NCBI GenBank assembly: GCA_964524995.1 | Contig: CAZGDV010000001.1 | Span: forward strand, 1-64,000 | DNA from: CAZGDV01 sp964524995 | Lineage (GTDB): Bacteria > Chloroflexota > Dehalococcoidia > SZUA-161 | Direction: 5' to 3' | DNA: 64,000 bases | Shown here: piece by piece, positions 9,500-17,994 of the stretch | Layout of the letters: the number at the start of each line of letters is the position of its first letter | Position numbering within the stretch: the stretch's first letter is position 1 | Program-made: the position numbers and the translations under genes | The notes under the pieces: generated by a model | Seen by the model: the letters and a program-made list of their open reading frames with translations, nothing else | Told to the model about the DNA's origin: nothing | Database searches by the model: none

Positions 9500-10225
9500 C
9501 TAGTTGCCGCTATCGACGCGCGTGCCGATAGGCTCGCCGTTGATTACCCTCTCGATGCTCCGTGGTGCCTTGAGGTCGAATACAACTATCGGCAGCCCGT
9601 TGTCCATGCACAACGAGAGAGCTGTTGAATCCATCACCTCCAGCCTCTTCTGCAGAGCATCCATATAGGTAATGTGATCGTACTTCCTGGCGTTACTGTT
9701 GGCAATAGGATCAGAATCATAGACCCCATCTATGTTGTTCTTGGCCATCAGAAGCACATCCGCACCGATCTCCACCGCGCGGAGAGCGGCAGCTGTATCC
9801 GTTGTCATGTATGGATTCCCCGTGCCCCCGGCGAACAGGACCACCCGCCCCTTCTCCAGGTGCCGGATGGCACGACGCCTTATGTAAACTTCGGCGACTG
9901 CCTGGACAGCGATAGCACTTTGAGTTCTCGTGTCGAGCCCGGCCTTCTCAAGGGCATCTTGAAGGGCCAGGGCGTTGATTATCGTGGCCAGCATCCCCGC
10001 GTAGTCGGCTGTGGCCCTGTCCATACCCGCCTCCTCCGCCACCGTGCCCCTCCAGATATTGCCAGCGCCGACCACTATCGCCACCCTCACCCCATCCGCC
10101 ACTACGGCCTTGACCTGCTGAGCGATGCCACCCGCTACGGCCCGGTCGATTCCACTCTCGCACCGCCCACCGAGGGCCTCTCCACTGAGCTTGAGCAGAA
10201 CACACCGGTACTCTGACTCAGGCAT
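9500..10225 (-). CDS. pyrH: UMP kinase
   Basis: PyrH phosphorylates UMP to UDP and is a hexameric amino acid kinase-fold enzyme. The N-terminal LLKLSGEALGG nucleotide motif is near residue 8; GGTGNPYMTTDTAAALRA and the uridine-binding DGVYDSDP region follow. The 241-residue length is normal. Its ATG lies inside the last codons of tsf (8-base overlap), indicating coupled translation in the order rpsB-tsf-pyrH-frr. Confidence 0.97.
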   Translation of the reverse strand: MPESEYRCVLLKLSGEALGGRCESGIDRAVAGGIAQQVKAVVADGVRVAIVVGAGNIWRGTVAEEAGMDRATADYAGMLATIINALALQDALEKAGLDTRTQSAIAVQAVAEVYIRRRAIRHLEKGRVVLFAGGTGNPYMTTDTAAALRAVEIGADVLLMAKNNIDGVYDSDPIANSNARKYDHITYMDALQKRLEVMDSTALSLCMDNGLPIVVFDLKAPRSIERVINGEPIGTRVDSGN

Positions 10226-10736
10226 CCTTCCCTTCTACACCCAACTCAAAGCGCGAGAACCTTCTGATCCTGATGTTCTCTCTGACTTTGCCGATGGTCT
10301 CCGCAAGCAGGTCGTTGATGGTCTTTTGAGGATCCTTGATGAAAGGCTGCAGGAGAAGGCAATCCTCCTCCGTTGAATCGTCTCCCTCGGGAATGCCATC
10401 GGAATCCAGGTACTTGGGATTGGTAGCAGCTACCTGCATCGCTATGTCGTGCGCCAAATCCCTGAACTCCGGTGTGCGCGCCACGAAGTCACTCTCGCAG
10501 TTGACCTCAACCAGGGCACCTATCCGCCCCCCTGTGTGAATGTAGCTCTCCACCAGCCCCTGGTCGGCAGCCCGCTCCTCTTTCTTCTTCGCAATCGCGT
10601 GTCCCTTCTCACGAAGCATGCTCGCGGCTGCCTCAACGTCGCATCCGGTCTCCTGAAGCGCACGCTTGCATTCCATAATCCCGGCGCTGGTGAGCTCCCT
10701 GAGCTCCTTGATCGCAGCAGTTGTTATCTCCATCAA
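10218..10736 (-). CDS. tsf: Elongation factor Ts, short form
   Basis: EF-Ts regenerates EF-Tu-GTP. The N-terminal UBA-like domain has LRELTSAGIMECKRAL, and the core has the hallmark CESDFVARTPEFRDLAHDIA. The protein is 172 residues, much shorter than the roughly 280 of enterobacteria because one core subdomain and the coiled coil are reduced, as in Thermus-type EF-Ts. This short form is one of the clues to the lineage. Its ATG overlaps the rpsB stop by four bases. Confidence 0.96.
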   Translation of the reverse strand: MMEITTAAIKELRELTSAGIMECKRALQETGCDVEAAASMLREKGHAIAKKKEERAADQGLVESYIHTGGRIGALVEVNCESDFVARTPEFRDLAHDIAMQVAATNPKYLDSDGIPEGDDSTEEDCLLLQPFIKDPQKTINDLLAETIGKVRENIRIRRFSRFELGVEGKDA

Positions 10737-11545
10737 TGTGTCTCCTGGCTCTCTTCTTCGGCAGGCGCTGCTTCGGCTTCCTCGGGTTCGAATGTGGCCT
10801 CGTATACACCCGCCATAGCCAACTCCTCGTCCGTGAGGTCCTTGTCCGCAAGGGCTTCGAGGGCCTGCCTGCCCTCCAGCACAGCATCAGCGATGACCGA
10901 GCAGAACAGCGCCACGGCCCGTATGGCATCATCGTTTCCAGGGATCGGGTAGTCTATCTCATCAGGATCACAATTCGTGTCAACAATGCCGACGATTGGT
11001 ACCCCAACCCGCTTGGCCTCGTTCGTAGCGTTCCTCTCCTTGGTAGGATCGATCACGAAGAGCGCCCCCGGTATCCTTGTCATCTCCTTCACCCCACCCA
11101 GGAGCCGGTTCAGGTGCCCTATCTCCTTGTTGATCTTGAGTGCCTCTTTCTTGGGCAACCGGTCCAGCTCTCCCCGCGCCTTGCGATCCTCGAGCCGCAC
11201 CAGATGATCGATGCGCGATTGGATAGTGCTGAAGTTAGTCATCATTCCACCCAACCACCGCTGGTTCACAAAGAACATGCCGCAGCGCCTGGCTTCCTGC
11301 TCGATAGCGTCCTGAGCCTGCTTCTTGGTGCCCACGAATATGATGTCCTGGCCGCTCTCGGTTATTTCTCGCACGAAGTCGCAGGCCTTGCCAAGCAGCA
11401 CCACGGTCTGCTCAAGGTCGATAATGTGGATGCCGTTGCGCTGGCTGAATATGTACCTCTTCATCTTCGGGTTCCAGCGCGATACCTGATGTCCGAAATG
11501 AACACCCGCTTCGAGAAGCAGCTTCATCGATATGGGCTCTGCCAT
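10733..11545 (-). CDS. rpsB: Ribosomal protein S2
   Basis: S2 binds the head-body hinge of the small ribosomal subunit. The start has the typical KLLLEAGVHFGHQ near residue 8, and the conserved WLGGMMTN and DPTKERNAT motifs follow. The C-terminus carries an Ala/Glu-rich tail. It is the first gene of the ten-gene minus-strand operon ending with proS. AGGAGGGGGTAGAGG lies upstream, rather far from the ATG. The roughly 350-base region in front also serves the divergent fmdB gene; no clear sigma-70 box was found on the rpsB side. Confidence 0.97.
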   Translation of the reverse strand: MAEPISMKLLLEAGVHFGHQVSRWNPKMKRYIFSQRNGIHIIDLEQTVVLLGKACDFVREITESGQDIIFVGTKKQAQDAIEQEARRCGMFFVNQRWLGGMMTNFSTIQSRIDHLVRLEDRKARGELDRLPKKEALKINKEIGHLNRLLGGVKEMTRIPGALFVIDPTKERNATNEAKRVGVPIVGIVDTNCDPDEIDYPIPGNDDAIRAVALFCSVIADAVLEGRQALEALADKDLTDEELAMAGVYEATFEPEEAEAAPAEEESQETH

Positions 11546-11781
11546 CTTGGTAACCTCTACCCCCTCCTAAGTGCACAGCCTAGCCGGGCGTAACATAAAG
11601 CTATCCCACCCTCGGCCGCACCCACGTTTGGCCGGAAGACAGTTTAGCATAGCACCCTCCAAAACACAATAGCTACAGCGCACTGCACGAAGCAGCATTG
11701 GCCAAGCTGCACCCGCCGGCCATCGTCCTCCCGCAGGGTCCAGCCAGTGCTGCGGGGAAGCTACACCCTACCTCACTCGCC

Positions 11782-11810
11782 TTGACAAACGAAGCCATGC
11801 GTGATAGATT
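11782..11810 (+). promoter_or_regulatory. Sigma-70-type promoter for fmdB-dtd
   Basis: TTGACA at 11782-11787 and TAGATT at 11805-11810 are separated by 17 bases. The -35 box is a perfect match and the -10 box matches at four of six positions. Initiation would fall near 11817, exactly where the CIRCE-like operator begins. Confidence 0.65.
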
Positions 11811-11817
11811 CGAGTCG

Positions 11818-11844
11818 TTAGCACTCTCTCCAGATGACTGCTAG
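11818..11844 (+). promoter_or_regulatory. CIRCE-like operator (HrcA site)
   Basis: The sequence reads TTAGCACTC, nine bases, GACTGCTAG. The CIRCE consensus is TTAGCACTC-N9-GAGTGCTAA, so the left arm is perfect and the right arm differs at two bases. The nine-base spacing is exact, and the element sits at the predicted transcription start, the usual position for repression by the heat-shock regulator HrcA. No hrcA, groE or dnaK gene is in the window. Confidence 0.6.
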
Positions 11845-11897
11845 CGAGTCTTACAGGACGACCTCCGTGCCGAGGCGTCTTTTCTTTGAGGTGTGAC

Positions 11898-12188
11898 TTG
11901 CCGATATACGAGTACGAGTGCAACAGCTGCCACACCAGGTTCGAGAGAAGGCAAGGGTTTCACGAGGAGCCGGTGGCCATGTGTCCAGAGTGCGCCAGCA
12001 AGGCCAGGCGGGTGATCCATTCCGTGCCGGTGTTGTTCAAGGGCAGTGGCTTCTATTGCACAGACCATGGCCGAGGATCCGCAAGCTCGGCCAGCCGTAA
12101 GGAAGAAGCCCCAGAATCCAAACCTGCTGCGGACTCGAAGGCAGACGCTGACGCCGGGGGCAAAGCGACGGAGACTGCCGACGTCTAG
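11898..12188 (+). CDS. FmdB-family zinc ribbon protein
   Basis: This small protein starts with PIYEYECNSC and has a second CPEC pair, giving the single four-cysteine zinc ribbon of the FmdB/CxxC_CxxC_SSSS family. A VLFKGSGFYCTD segment follows, as usual, then an Ala/Lys/Asp-rich disordered tail. I place the start at the TTG at 11898, because family members begin at this point and GAGGTG lies just upstream; an earlier TTG at 11886 would add four residues. The function of the family is poorly known. The CIRCE-like operator suggests heat-shock control. It is followed 14 bases later by dtd. Confidence 0.85.
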   Translation: MPIYEYECNSCHTRFERRQGFHEEPVAMCPECASKARRVIHSVPVLFKGSGFYCTDHGRGSASSASRKEEAPESKPAADSKADADAGGKATETADV

Positions 12189-12202
12189 TCCAGGGAACAC
12201 CG

Positions 12203-12671
12203 TTGAGAGCCGTCATTCAACGAGTTACCGGGGCATCCGTCACCGTTGATGATAGAACCGTTGCCGAGATCGCCAAGGGCCTCGTCGTACTCGTTGGAGT
12301 GGGTGACGGTGACTCAGAGGACGACGCCCGCTACCTCGCCGACAAGATAGCCAACCTCCGTATCTTCGCAGACGAAGCAGAGCGATTCAATCTCTCAGCG
12401 CTCGATGCTAGTGCCCCAGTACTCGTCGTGAGCCAGTTCACGCTGCTGGCTGATACGCGAAAGGGCCGCCGACCCAGCTTCAGTCGCGCGGCGCCGCCCG
12501 ATGTCGCCGAACCCCTCATCGAGCAGTTTCGTCGCCTACTTACGGGAAACGGGCCTGACGGTGGAGACAGGGCGTTTCCAGCAACACATGCTCGTCCGCA
12601 TCAACAACGATGGCCCGGTGACGATCATCATCGACAGCGAGGACAGGCAGAGGCCAAGACGACAGGCATAA
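12203..12671 (+). pseudogene. dtd: D-aminoacyl-tRNA deacylase with a +1 frameshift
   Basis: Dtd removes D-amino acids wrongly attached to tRNA. The frame starts MRAVIQRVTGASV and continues normally through SQFTLLADTRKGRRPSF to about base 12529. After that the homologous sequence continues one base later, as VAYLRETGLTVETGRF, MLVRINNDGPVTIIIDS, ending with TAA at 12669-12671. Skipping one base near 12530 restores a complete protein of about 155 residues. The unshifted frame instead runs into an unrelated Pro/His/Arg-rich tail and ends at 12730. Either the gene is truly broken, losing the invariant C-terminal NxGPVT motif, or the assembly has a single-base insertion. The lesion is not in a long homopolymer (TTTC). 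Confidence 0.85.
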
Positions 12672-12704
12672 CGACGCTCGGCGCTTTCGACACACCCAAC
12701 TCAG

Positions 12705-13571
12705 TCACAGGACCTCGAGTTCCAGGCTGATGTCAACGGCGCAAGCCGAGTGAGTTATCGCGCCGATCGATATCAGGTCAACACCGGCCTCGGCGATTGT
12801 CCGCACGTTGAGAAGGCTCACACCACCCGACGCCTCGAGTATCACCCTACCCCCCGCCAGCTCGACCACTCTCTGTATATCCTCCAGGCCCATGTTGTCC
12901 AGCATAACAATGTCCGCCCTCCCGGCGATGGCCTCGAGAGCCTGTTCTACGCTCTGTGCCTCGACCTCGATCTTCGCCGTATGCGGGCTTCGTTCTCTGA
13001 CCTTTCCGAGGGCCTCGCTCAGCGGTGTACCCGCTGCTCGTAGCAGGGTCAGGTGATTGTCCTTGATCAGCGCAGCATCGCCAAGGCTGCTCCGATGGTT
13101 CCGGCCTCCGCCGACTCGCACGGCGTACTTCTCCAACACCCTCATCCCAGGCGTGGTCTTCCTGGTGTCCGTGATAATGGCACCGGTGCCAGCCACGGCC
13201 GCAACGTAGCGGGCTGTCTCCGTAGCCACGCCACTCAGTCTCTGCAGGAAGTTGAGAGCCGTCCGCTCCCCCCTCAGAATGCTGGCCGCCGATCCTTCGA
13301 TTCGGGCAAGCTCGTCGCCGGCGCGCACCCGTGTCCCATCCGCGCTTACCAGCTCGAGGCTGAGAGCAGGGTCCACCCTCTCGAAGACCAGGAGAGCTAC
13401 CCCAAGCCCGGCAATCAAGCCCTCACCTTTTGATATCAGATGTGCTCTCGCCGCCACGCCGGGTCCGACGAGTGTGTCCGTCGTCATGTCGCCCCATGAC
13501 AGGTCCTCCGCCAGGGCGGAATCGACAACGGCACGTGCGTGTCTCCAGACTTCCGTGGAGCTGTTGCTCAT
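12705..13571 (-). CDS. nadC: Nicotinate-nucleotide pyrophosphorylase (carboxylating)
   Basis: NadC makes nicotinate mononucleotide from quinolinate and PRPP, releasing CO2. The N-terminal LAEDLSWGDMTTD region and the barrel motifs TRKTTPGMR, VGGGRNHR and KDNHL are all present. The last strands carry VMLDNM, ILEASGG and ISIGAITHS. The 288-residue length is normal. It is downstream of the CrtI-like flavoprotein on the same strand (58-base gap) and about 4.4 kb away from nadB-nadA, so the de novo NAD genes are interleaved with a redox module. Confidence 0.96.
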   Translation of the reverse strand: MSNSSTEVWRHARAVVDSALAEDLSWGDMTTDTLVGPGVAARAHLISKGEGLIAGLGVALLVFERVDPALSLELVSADGTRVRAGDELARIEGSAASILRGERTALNFLQRLSGVATETARYVAAVAGTGAIITDTRKTTPGMRVLEKYAVRVGGGRNHRSSLGDAALIKDNHLTLLRAAGTPLSEALGKVRERSPHTAKIEVEAQSVEQALEAIAGRADIVMLDNMGLEDIQRVVELAGGRVILEASGGVSLLNVRTIAEAGVDLISIGAITHSACAVDISLELEVL

Positions 13572-13629
13572 TCTCTCTTGCCTCTACATTCACTGTTTTT
13601 GATTCGACCAAAGGGCTGCACCGCAGCAT

Positions 13630-15135
13630 CTACGCAACGTTGGTGGCAAACCTCTTGCCATCTCTCTTGCAGAGCAGTTGAGCCACATGCTGACCGGAGT
13701 ACAACACCGAGTTCACGCCCCCACCCATCGCCCACTGCCCCGCGAGATAGAAGTTGGCCAAGCCGGGCAGGGTCCTCTCGAACCGAGCCTTGACCGTCTC
13801 CGGGGTCAACACCCAGCCCATGTACGATGCCCTGTAGTTCAACGTGTAACGCCAGATCGTGTATGGCGTGGCGACATCCGTCATCTCCACCTGCGACGAG
13901 ATGCCCGGGTAGTGCGTCTCCAGACGCTTCAGCACCTCACTGGCTACACGTTCCTTCTCCGCATCATAGAGTCTCCTGTCGCGAGCCTGAAGCTCATTCC
14001 AGTAGTCCCACTCAGTCTCAAACTCGACCTGCATAACCGTCTTGCCCGGTGCCGCGAAATCGGGGCCGTAGCTCATGTTTCGAAGAAGCAGTCCGGTTAC
14101 AGACTCGCCGCCGACCGTTATCGGCTCGCGCAGCTTGATCCCGGTGAACGGCGGATCACCCGGGAACTCGCGCGCCACGCCGTACGTAACGATAACATAC
14201 GGCCTGTAAAGCGGCCAAGTTTCGTAGCGCCTCCTCATCTCATCGCTCAGATACTTCCCACCGAGCATTCCGTACACCGTGCTGTGCCCATCGGCGGCTG
14301 AGACGACCGTACCAGCGCAGCGCTCCGTGCCATCGCCCAACTGGACTCCCACCGCCGTATCGTTCTCCACCAGCACTCGCTCCACCTTTGCCTTGTATGT
14401 AACCTCGCCGCCCAGCTCCTTGAACCGCCTCTCGATAGCGAGTACGAAATCCAGGCAGCCGCGCTTGAGCAGCCCTATCTGTCCATCGGCCACAAGCGCC
14501 AGCAGCATACACACGAACCACACCGGCACCTCGGGGAGGAAGAGCCCTTGAAGGAACTCACGCAACCACGGGTCCCGCACTACACTGACATACTCATCGA
14601 CGGACTTGGACATCTTGCCGGCATACAGCCTGAGCATCCGCCGCATCTTCCAGATAGTTATCACCTGGTCGAACCAACCCGTCAGCTCGGGAGGCTTGGA
14701 CAGGCCCATCTCGCTCATATCCACGCCCTTCATGGTCCTAGCGCCCTTGATGATCTCGGTTATCACGCCCGTGTCCTGCGGAGCGAACGCACCCAAGTCC
14801 CGCGCCAAAGCATCGAGGTCGCCGGTGACGTCCACGCAGCGTCCGGTGATCTCATCTACATAACGCCCGTATGTTGGCAGGTCTACGAATCTGCCGTCGC
14901 CGGCTGCACCAAGCTCGCGATACACTTCATACAGACCCGTTCCCGGCCTGTGGCCCATGATGAAGTGGATTCCCCCATCGATGAGAAAACCCTTCCGCTT
15001 CCAGCAGGCTGCCACGCCCCCTGGTACACTATGATGCTCGAAGATGTGACTCTTGTACCCGTTCATCTGCAGGTAGCAGCCCGCAGCGAGGCCCCCCAGT
15101 CCGGCACCGATTACGATCACAGAGTCGTCTTTCAT
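13630..15135 (-). CDS. CrtI/CrtISO-like FAD-dependent oxidoreductase
   Basis: The N-terminus has the dinucleotide motif VIGAGLGGLAAGCYLQ followed by an acidic residue and VPGGV, as in phytoene desaturases, carotenoid isomerases and related amine-oxidase-fold flavoproteins. The C-terminal FAD motif is NFYLAGQWAMGGGVNS. At 501 residues it is complete. A long central segment is hydrophobic enough for membrane association. Its start overlaps the stop of the flavodoxin-ferredoxin gene by four bases (ATGA), so the two are translationally coupled, suggesting that ferredoxin-type electrons feed this flavoprotein. The substrate is unknown; a carotenoid or another polyprenyl lipid is a guess from the family and from other isoprenoid genes in the window. 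Confidence 0.8.
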   Translation of the reverse strand: MKDDSVIVIGAGLGGLAAGCYLQMNGYKSHIFEHHSVPGGVAACWKRKGFLIDGGIHFIMGHRPGTGLYEVYRELGAAGDGRFVDLPTYGRYVDEITGRCVDVTGDLDALARDLGAFAPQDTGVITEIIKGARTMKGVDMSEMGLSKPPELTGWFDQVITIWKMRRMLRLYAGKMSKSVDEYVSVVRDPWLREFLQGLFLPEVPVWFVCMLLALVADGQIGLLKRGCLDFVLAIERRFKELGGEVTYKAKVERVLVENDTAVGVQLGDGTERCAGTVVSAADGHSTVYGMLGGKYLSDEMRRRYETWPLYRPYVIVTYGVAREFPGDPPFTGIKLREPITVGGESVTGLLLRNMSYGPDFAAPGKTVMQVEFETEWDYWNELQARDRRLYDAEKERVASEVLKRLETHYPGISSQVEMTDVATPYTIWRYTLNYRASYMGWVLTPETVKARFERTLPGLANFYLAGQWAMGGGVNSVLYSGQHVAQLLCKRDGKRFATNVA

Positions 15136-16004
15136 GTCCGTCTTCCGGGCCTCAGCGGCGCCCAGGTCTTCGGACCAACACGCTCATAGTCAATGGACGA
15201 GTCCCGCGAGGCACATCGTGCGTTGTACTTCGCGATGGGGCGAAACAGCCGCCAGCTCGCCGGGGAAGTGATCGCCCTGGTGGGACATTTCATCTCGCAG
15301 GTAAGGCACAGCAGGCAGTTGCGCCCCCACCTCAGCCCCCCATCTCCAGCCATCGAGATGTTGCCCGTCGGGCACTGCTCAACACAAAGCCCGCAGGAGT
15401 TGCACAAATTCTTGTCCACCCGGAACAGCCGACTGTAGACGTTCGTGGCCAGCCAGCGGTTCGTCACCAGTCTCTCGATCCGGTACACGAGCGGCGCGTC
15501 AGCATCGTCATCCGACCCCGCGAAGCCACCCACCCCGGCCTGAACCGCGACTTCACGCCCGAAGGCCTCCGCCCCAGCCAACTCAGCCTCACTCGGGTGC
15601 CCCGGCGAGAACACATAACCCTCATTCAAGTAGCCCACCCACAGGTCTATGCCATAGCTTCGGAAGCCCCCGATGACTCTCGCCCCCTTGTCACTCAGCG
15701 CATGACGGACCACTCGGCCGGTTTCCCAGGCATAGGTCCCGTGCAGCAGGAACACGAAGGCCGGAAGTCCGTGGAGCTCGCCCAAGTTGCTCAAGAAGTC
15801 ACTGACTATAAACGGCGGGCGGTAGTAGTAAACCGGCGTGCCAATGCCGAGCATGTCATAGCCGTCGACTTGCGGCCTGCCTCCCCGTCCGAGGCGACTC
15901 AGCTCCACCGAGTACCCTTCCCCCCGCAGACCACCAGCTATGCGCTCCGCTACCTGCGCCGTCGTCCCGCCCTGCGAGAAGTACACAATGAGGCATTTCG
16001 CCAT
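15132..16004 (-). CDS. EFR1-type flavodoxin-ferredoxin fusion protein
   Basis: The first 150 or so residues resemble flavodoxin, starting CLIVYFSQGGTTAQVAERIA, with the phosphate-binding loop altered relative to classical flavodoxins, and GIGTPVYYYRPP further on. The C-terminal part has two [4Fe-4S] motifs, CNSCGLCVEQCP and CLLCLTCEMKCP. I choose the ATG at 16004 because GGAGG lies eight bases upstream and the flavodoxin fold begins there. The protein has 290 residues. It follows a multihaem lipoprotein gene and overlaps the flavoprotein gene. The set reads as an electron transfer chain, but direction and partners are inferred only from order. Confidence 0.88.
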   Translation of the reverse strand: MAKCLIVYFSQGGTTAQVAERIAGGLRGEGYSVELSRLGRGGRPQVDGYDMLGIGTPVYYYRPPFIVSDFLSNLGELHGLPAFVFLLHGTYAWETGRVVRHALSDKGARVIGGFRSYGIDLWVGYLNEGYVFSPGHPSEAELAGAEAFGREVAVQAGVGGFAGSDDDADAPLVYRIERLVTNRWLATNVYSRLFRVDKNLCNSCGLCVEQCPTGNISMAGDGGLRWGRNCLLCLTCEMKCPTRAITSPASWRLFRPIAKYNARCASRDSSIDYERVGPKTWAPLRPGRRT

Positions 16005-16068
16005 CGTACTATCCTCCGGACAGAGTGGCGAGGATACTAGGTGAAACGGTTTCCCTCTCGCGCTACCA

Positions 16069-17787
16069 CTACTCGCTGACGATAGCGACGGCACTCGCCA
16101 CTGCCACGCCGCTGTTTGGAACGTCGTCGTAGTATCCCAGGAAGAAGACCACTTCATCAGCTTCGTAGGCCCGCAGGTTATTAGCCCACCGATAGCCGAT
16201 CGGCTGATACATGAGGTCCACGCTCACCGTCAACGGGCCGCGGCCTTCCCCCACTTCAACCATATACCGGACAGTGTCACCACCGCCCTTGAAATCACTA
16301 TCGTCGATCGCTGCCCCGACAACGGCGATGTCGTCCTCGACGTCGTCCTTGTCGAAACCCAACGGGAGAAGCCGGTTGTCCTTCAAGTATCCCGCGCCAT
16401 GAAGCAGAGTCGTGGTGACACGCCCCTCCGTATCACCCATGATGGACTCGTATATCTGTACCTTGTCCGCACTGTCGATCAACGAGTAGTGGGGCTCGTA
16501 CATTCCGGGACCGGCATCATTGTCGTTGCCGGCAATCGAACCGCCGCTGTCCACCGCACCGGACTCGAAGAGAACGGTTCCGTCTGAATCGCTCACCCTG
16601 AAGTGAAGCCAGGCACGTCTTGAAGGAAAGCCCGTGGGGAACTTGTGGCCTGTGTCGCTGTTCACGGTCACGTCCGCCTGCAGTGTCCCGCCCGACAAGC
16701 TGCTTTCCACGCTGACCGTCGCAGTCCTGCTCTGGAACTGGTCCAGTACGTGGTCCATCTTGACCGCGAACTGTGTGCTTGACGCCGTTGCATTGACGTC
16801 AGGTCCGAACCACCGGAGTATGTCGAGGATGTATGAGTTGCCGCCCACGAACAGGTGTCGGGAGAATGAGTTCCGGCTTTCGCGACCACTTCCGGGACTG
16901 ACAACACCATCGAATGACGGCATATGGCACCCCTGGCAAGGCTTCTGCTCCGAGTATGCACTATTCGACCACTCCAAGAACGCCATCTGCTCCGGAAACT
17001 CACCGGCCACTTCACCGGAGGCATCCACGTAGGGCGTGTACAGCGTGTGGCAGGTAGCACACAGCCTCGCTTCCCTGATATGTGCAGCCTGTACGGGGCT
17101 GAATCCCGTGACGGCCTGCATCGTCGCCACTTGGCCAGGTCTCACGGAGTAGGGGCCGTAGATGACGCGCTCCCCCTGCGTTTGCTCATCATCTATGACG
17201 AATCCTCCACTGAAGCTGCCCGCCTCACCCAATCCGGTCTCATCGATCTGATGGCAGAGAGTACACGACACGCCATCCACCGCGAGCGTGTGCAGATTGT
17301 TACCTTCATTGAGGAAGCCTTCGTCCAGCACCAACGTATCGGCCCCTTGTACAACCGCCGTGAACCGTGCCATGCCAGTGTGACACGTGGCACACTTGTC
17401 TTCGATGACCGACTGAAGCTCAGGGTTCTCCAGCGTCTCAGACCTCACCGACGCCCGCCAGTAGGGATCGCGCGCAGCGTTGGCCATCATCGTCGCACGC
17501 CAGTCGGTGTCGATCGAGACATCCGATCCAGCCTGATCCGTAAGCCTGGTATGGCAAGGCGCGCAAGCACCTGATGCCGAGAAGAAGGCGCCCTTGACGG
17601 TGGGCAGCGGTAGGCCACCGTGCGCCGGCGTCCCTGTGGGCTCGGGGGTTGTCGTAACTGCGGGCGTTGGCGATGGTGACGGAACAGGCGATTCAGGAGA
17701 GACACTCGGGGTTGGACTCGGCTCCGGTCCCGGCGAACAGCCGATCACAATGACGAGCAAGCATAGAATCAGGGCAATGTGTTTCAC
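16069..17787 (-). CDS. Pentahaem c-type cytochrome lipoprotein
   Basis: Five CXXCH haem motifs are visible at about residues 75-79 (CAPCH), 132-136 (CATCH), 175-179 (CTLCH), 243-247 (CATCH) and 284-288 (CQGCH). The N-terminus KHIALILCLLVIVIGC is a lipoprotein signal with the lipid-modified Cys at 17, followed by a 40-residue Pro/Ser/Thr linker, so the haem domain is tethered outside the membrane. Residues after about 300 lack haem motifs and look beta-rich. I choose the GTG at 17787, giving a compact signal peptide with GGGGGTGG upstream; a TTG at 17823 would add 12 residues. It is the first gene of a probable operon with EFR1, the CrtI-like protein and nadC. Confidence 0.88.
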   Translation of the reverse strand: MKHIALILCLLVIVIGCSPGPEPSPTPSVSPESPVPSPSPTPAVTTTPEPTGTPAHGGLPLPTVKGAFFSASGACAPCHTRLTDQAGSDVSIDTDWRATMMANAARDPYWRASVRSETLENPELQSVIEDKCATCHTGMARFTAVVQGADTLVLDEGFLNEGNNLHTLAVDGVSCTLCHQIDETGLGEAGSFSGGFVIDDEQTQGERVIYGPYSVRPGQVATMQAVTGFSPVQAAHIREARLCATCHTLYTPYVDASGEVAGEFPEQMAFLEWSNSAYSEQKPCQGCHMPSFDGVVSPGSGRESRNSFSRHLFVGGNSYILDILRWFGPDVNATASSTQFAVKMDHVLDQFQSRTATVSVESSLSGGTLQADVTVNSDTGHKFPTGFPSRRAWLHFRVSDSDGTVLFESGAVDSGGSIAGNDNDAGPGMYEPHYSLIDSADKVQIYESIMGDTEGRVTTTLLHGAGYLKDNRLLPLGFDKDDVEDDIAVVGAAIDDSDFKGGGDTVRYMVEVGEGRGPLTVSVDLMYQPIGYRWANNLRAYEADEVVFFLGYYDDVPNSGVAVASAVAIVSE

Positions 17788-17893
17788 GGCTAGCCACCCC
17801 CGGAGAAAACCACCACTCACCAACCTTCGTGCTCGCCGAAATGCCAGCTCAACATTCGGTGCACGGCGACGAAGTAAGTTACATCAACCCATA

Positions 17894-17922
17894 CTTGTAA
17901 GGGAATTCGCCCCGCTGGTCAA
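17894..17922 (-). promoter_or_regulatory. Promoter for the cytochrome-EFR1-flavoprotein operon
   Basis: Read on the minus strand, TTGACC (17917-17922) and TACAAG (17894-17899) are 17 bases apart, five of six and four of six matches to consensus. The site lies about 105 bases before the cytochrome start, between it and nadB, so the redox genes can be transcribed independently of nadAB. Confidence 0.5.
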
Positions 17923-17994
17923 GAGCCACGCATGATTCCCGACCGGTGCGAGAGGCCAGGACAGCTGGTACGTGTGGACCGGCGGGCCCGCCCC

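Larger units (their letters stand above)
11546..11897. other. Divergent intergenic region between rpsB and fmdB
   Basis: These 352 bases hold no credible gene. On the plus strand they carry a good promoter and a CIRCE-like operator for fmdB-dtd, listed separately. On the minus strand they must hold the rpsB leader; I see purine-rich translation signals but no confident -35/-10 pair and could not identify an S2 autoregulatory structure by eye. Confidence 0.6.
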
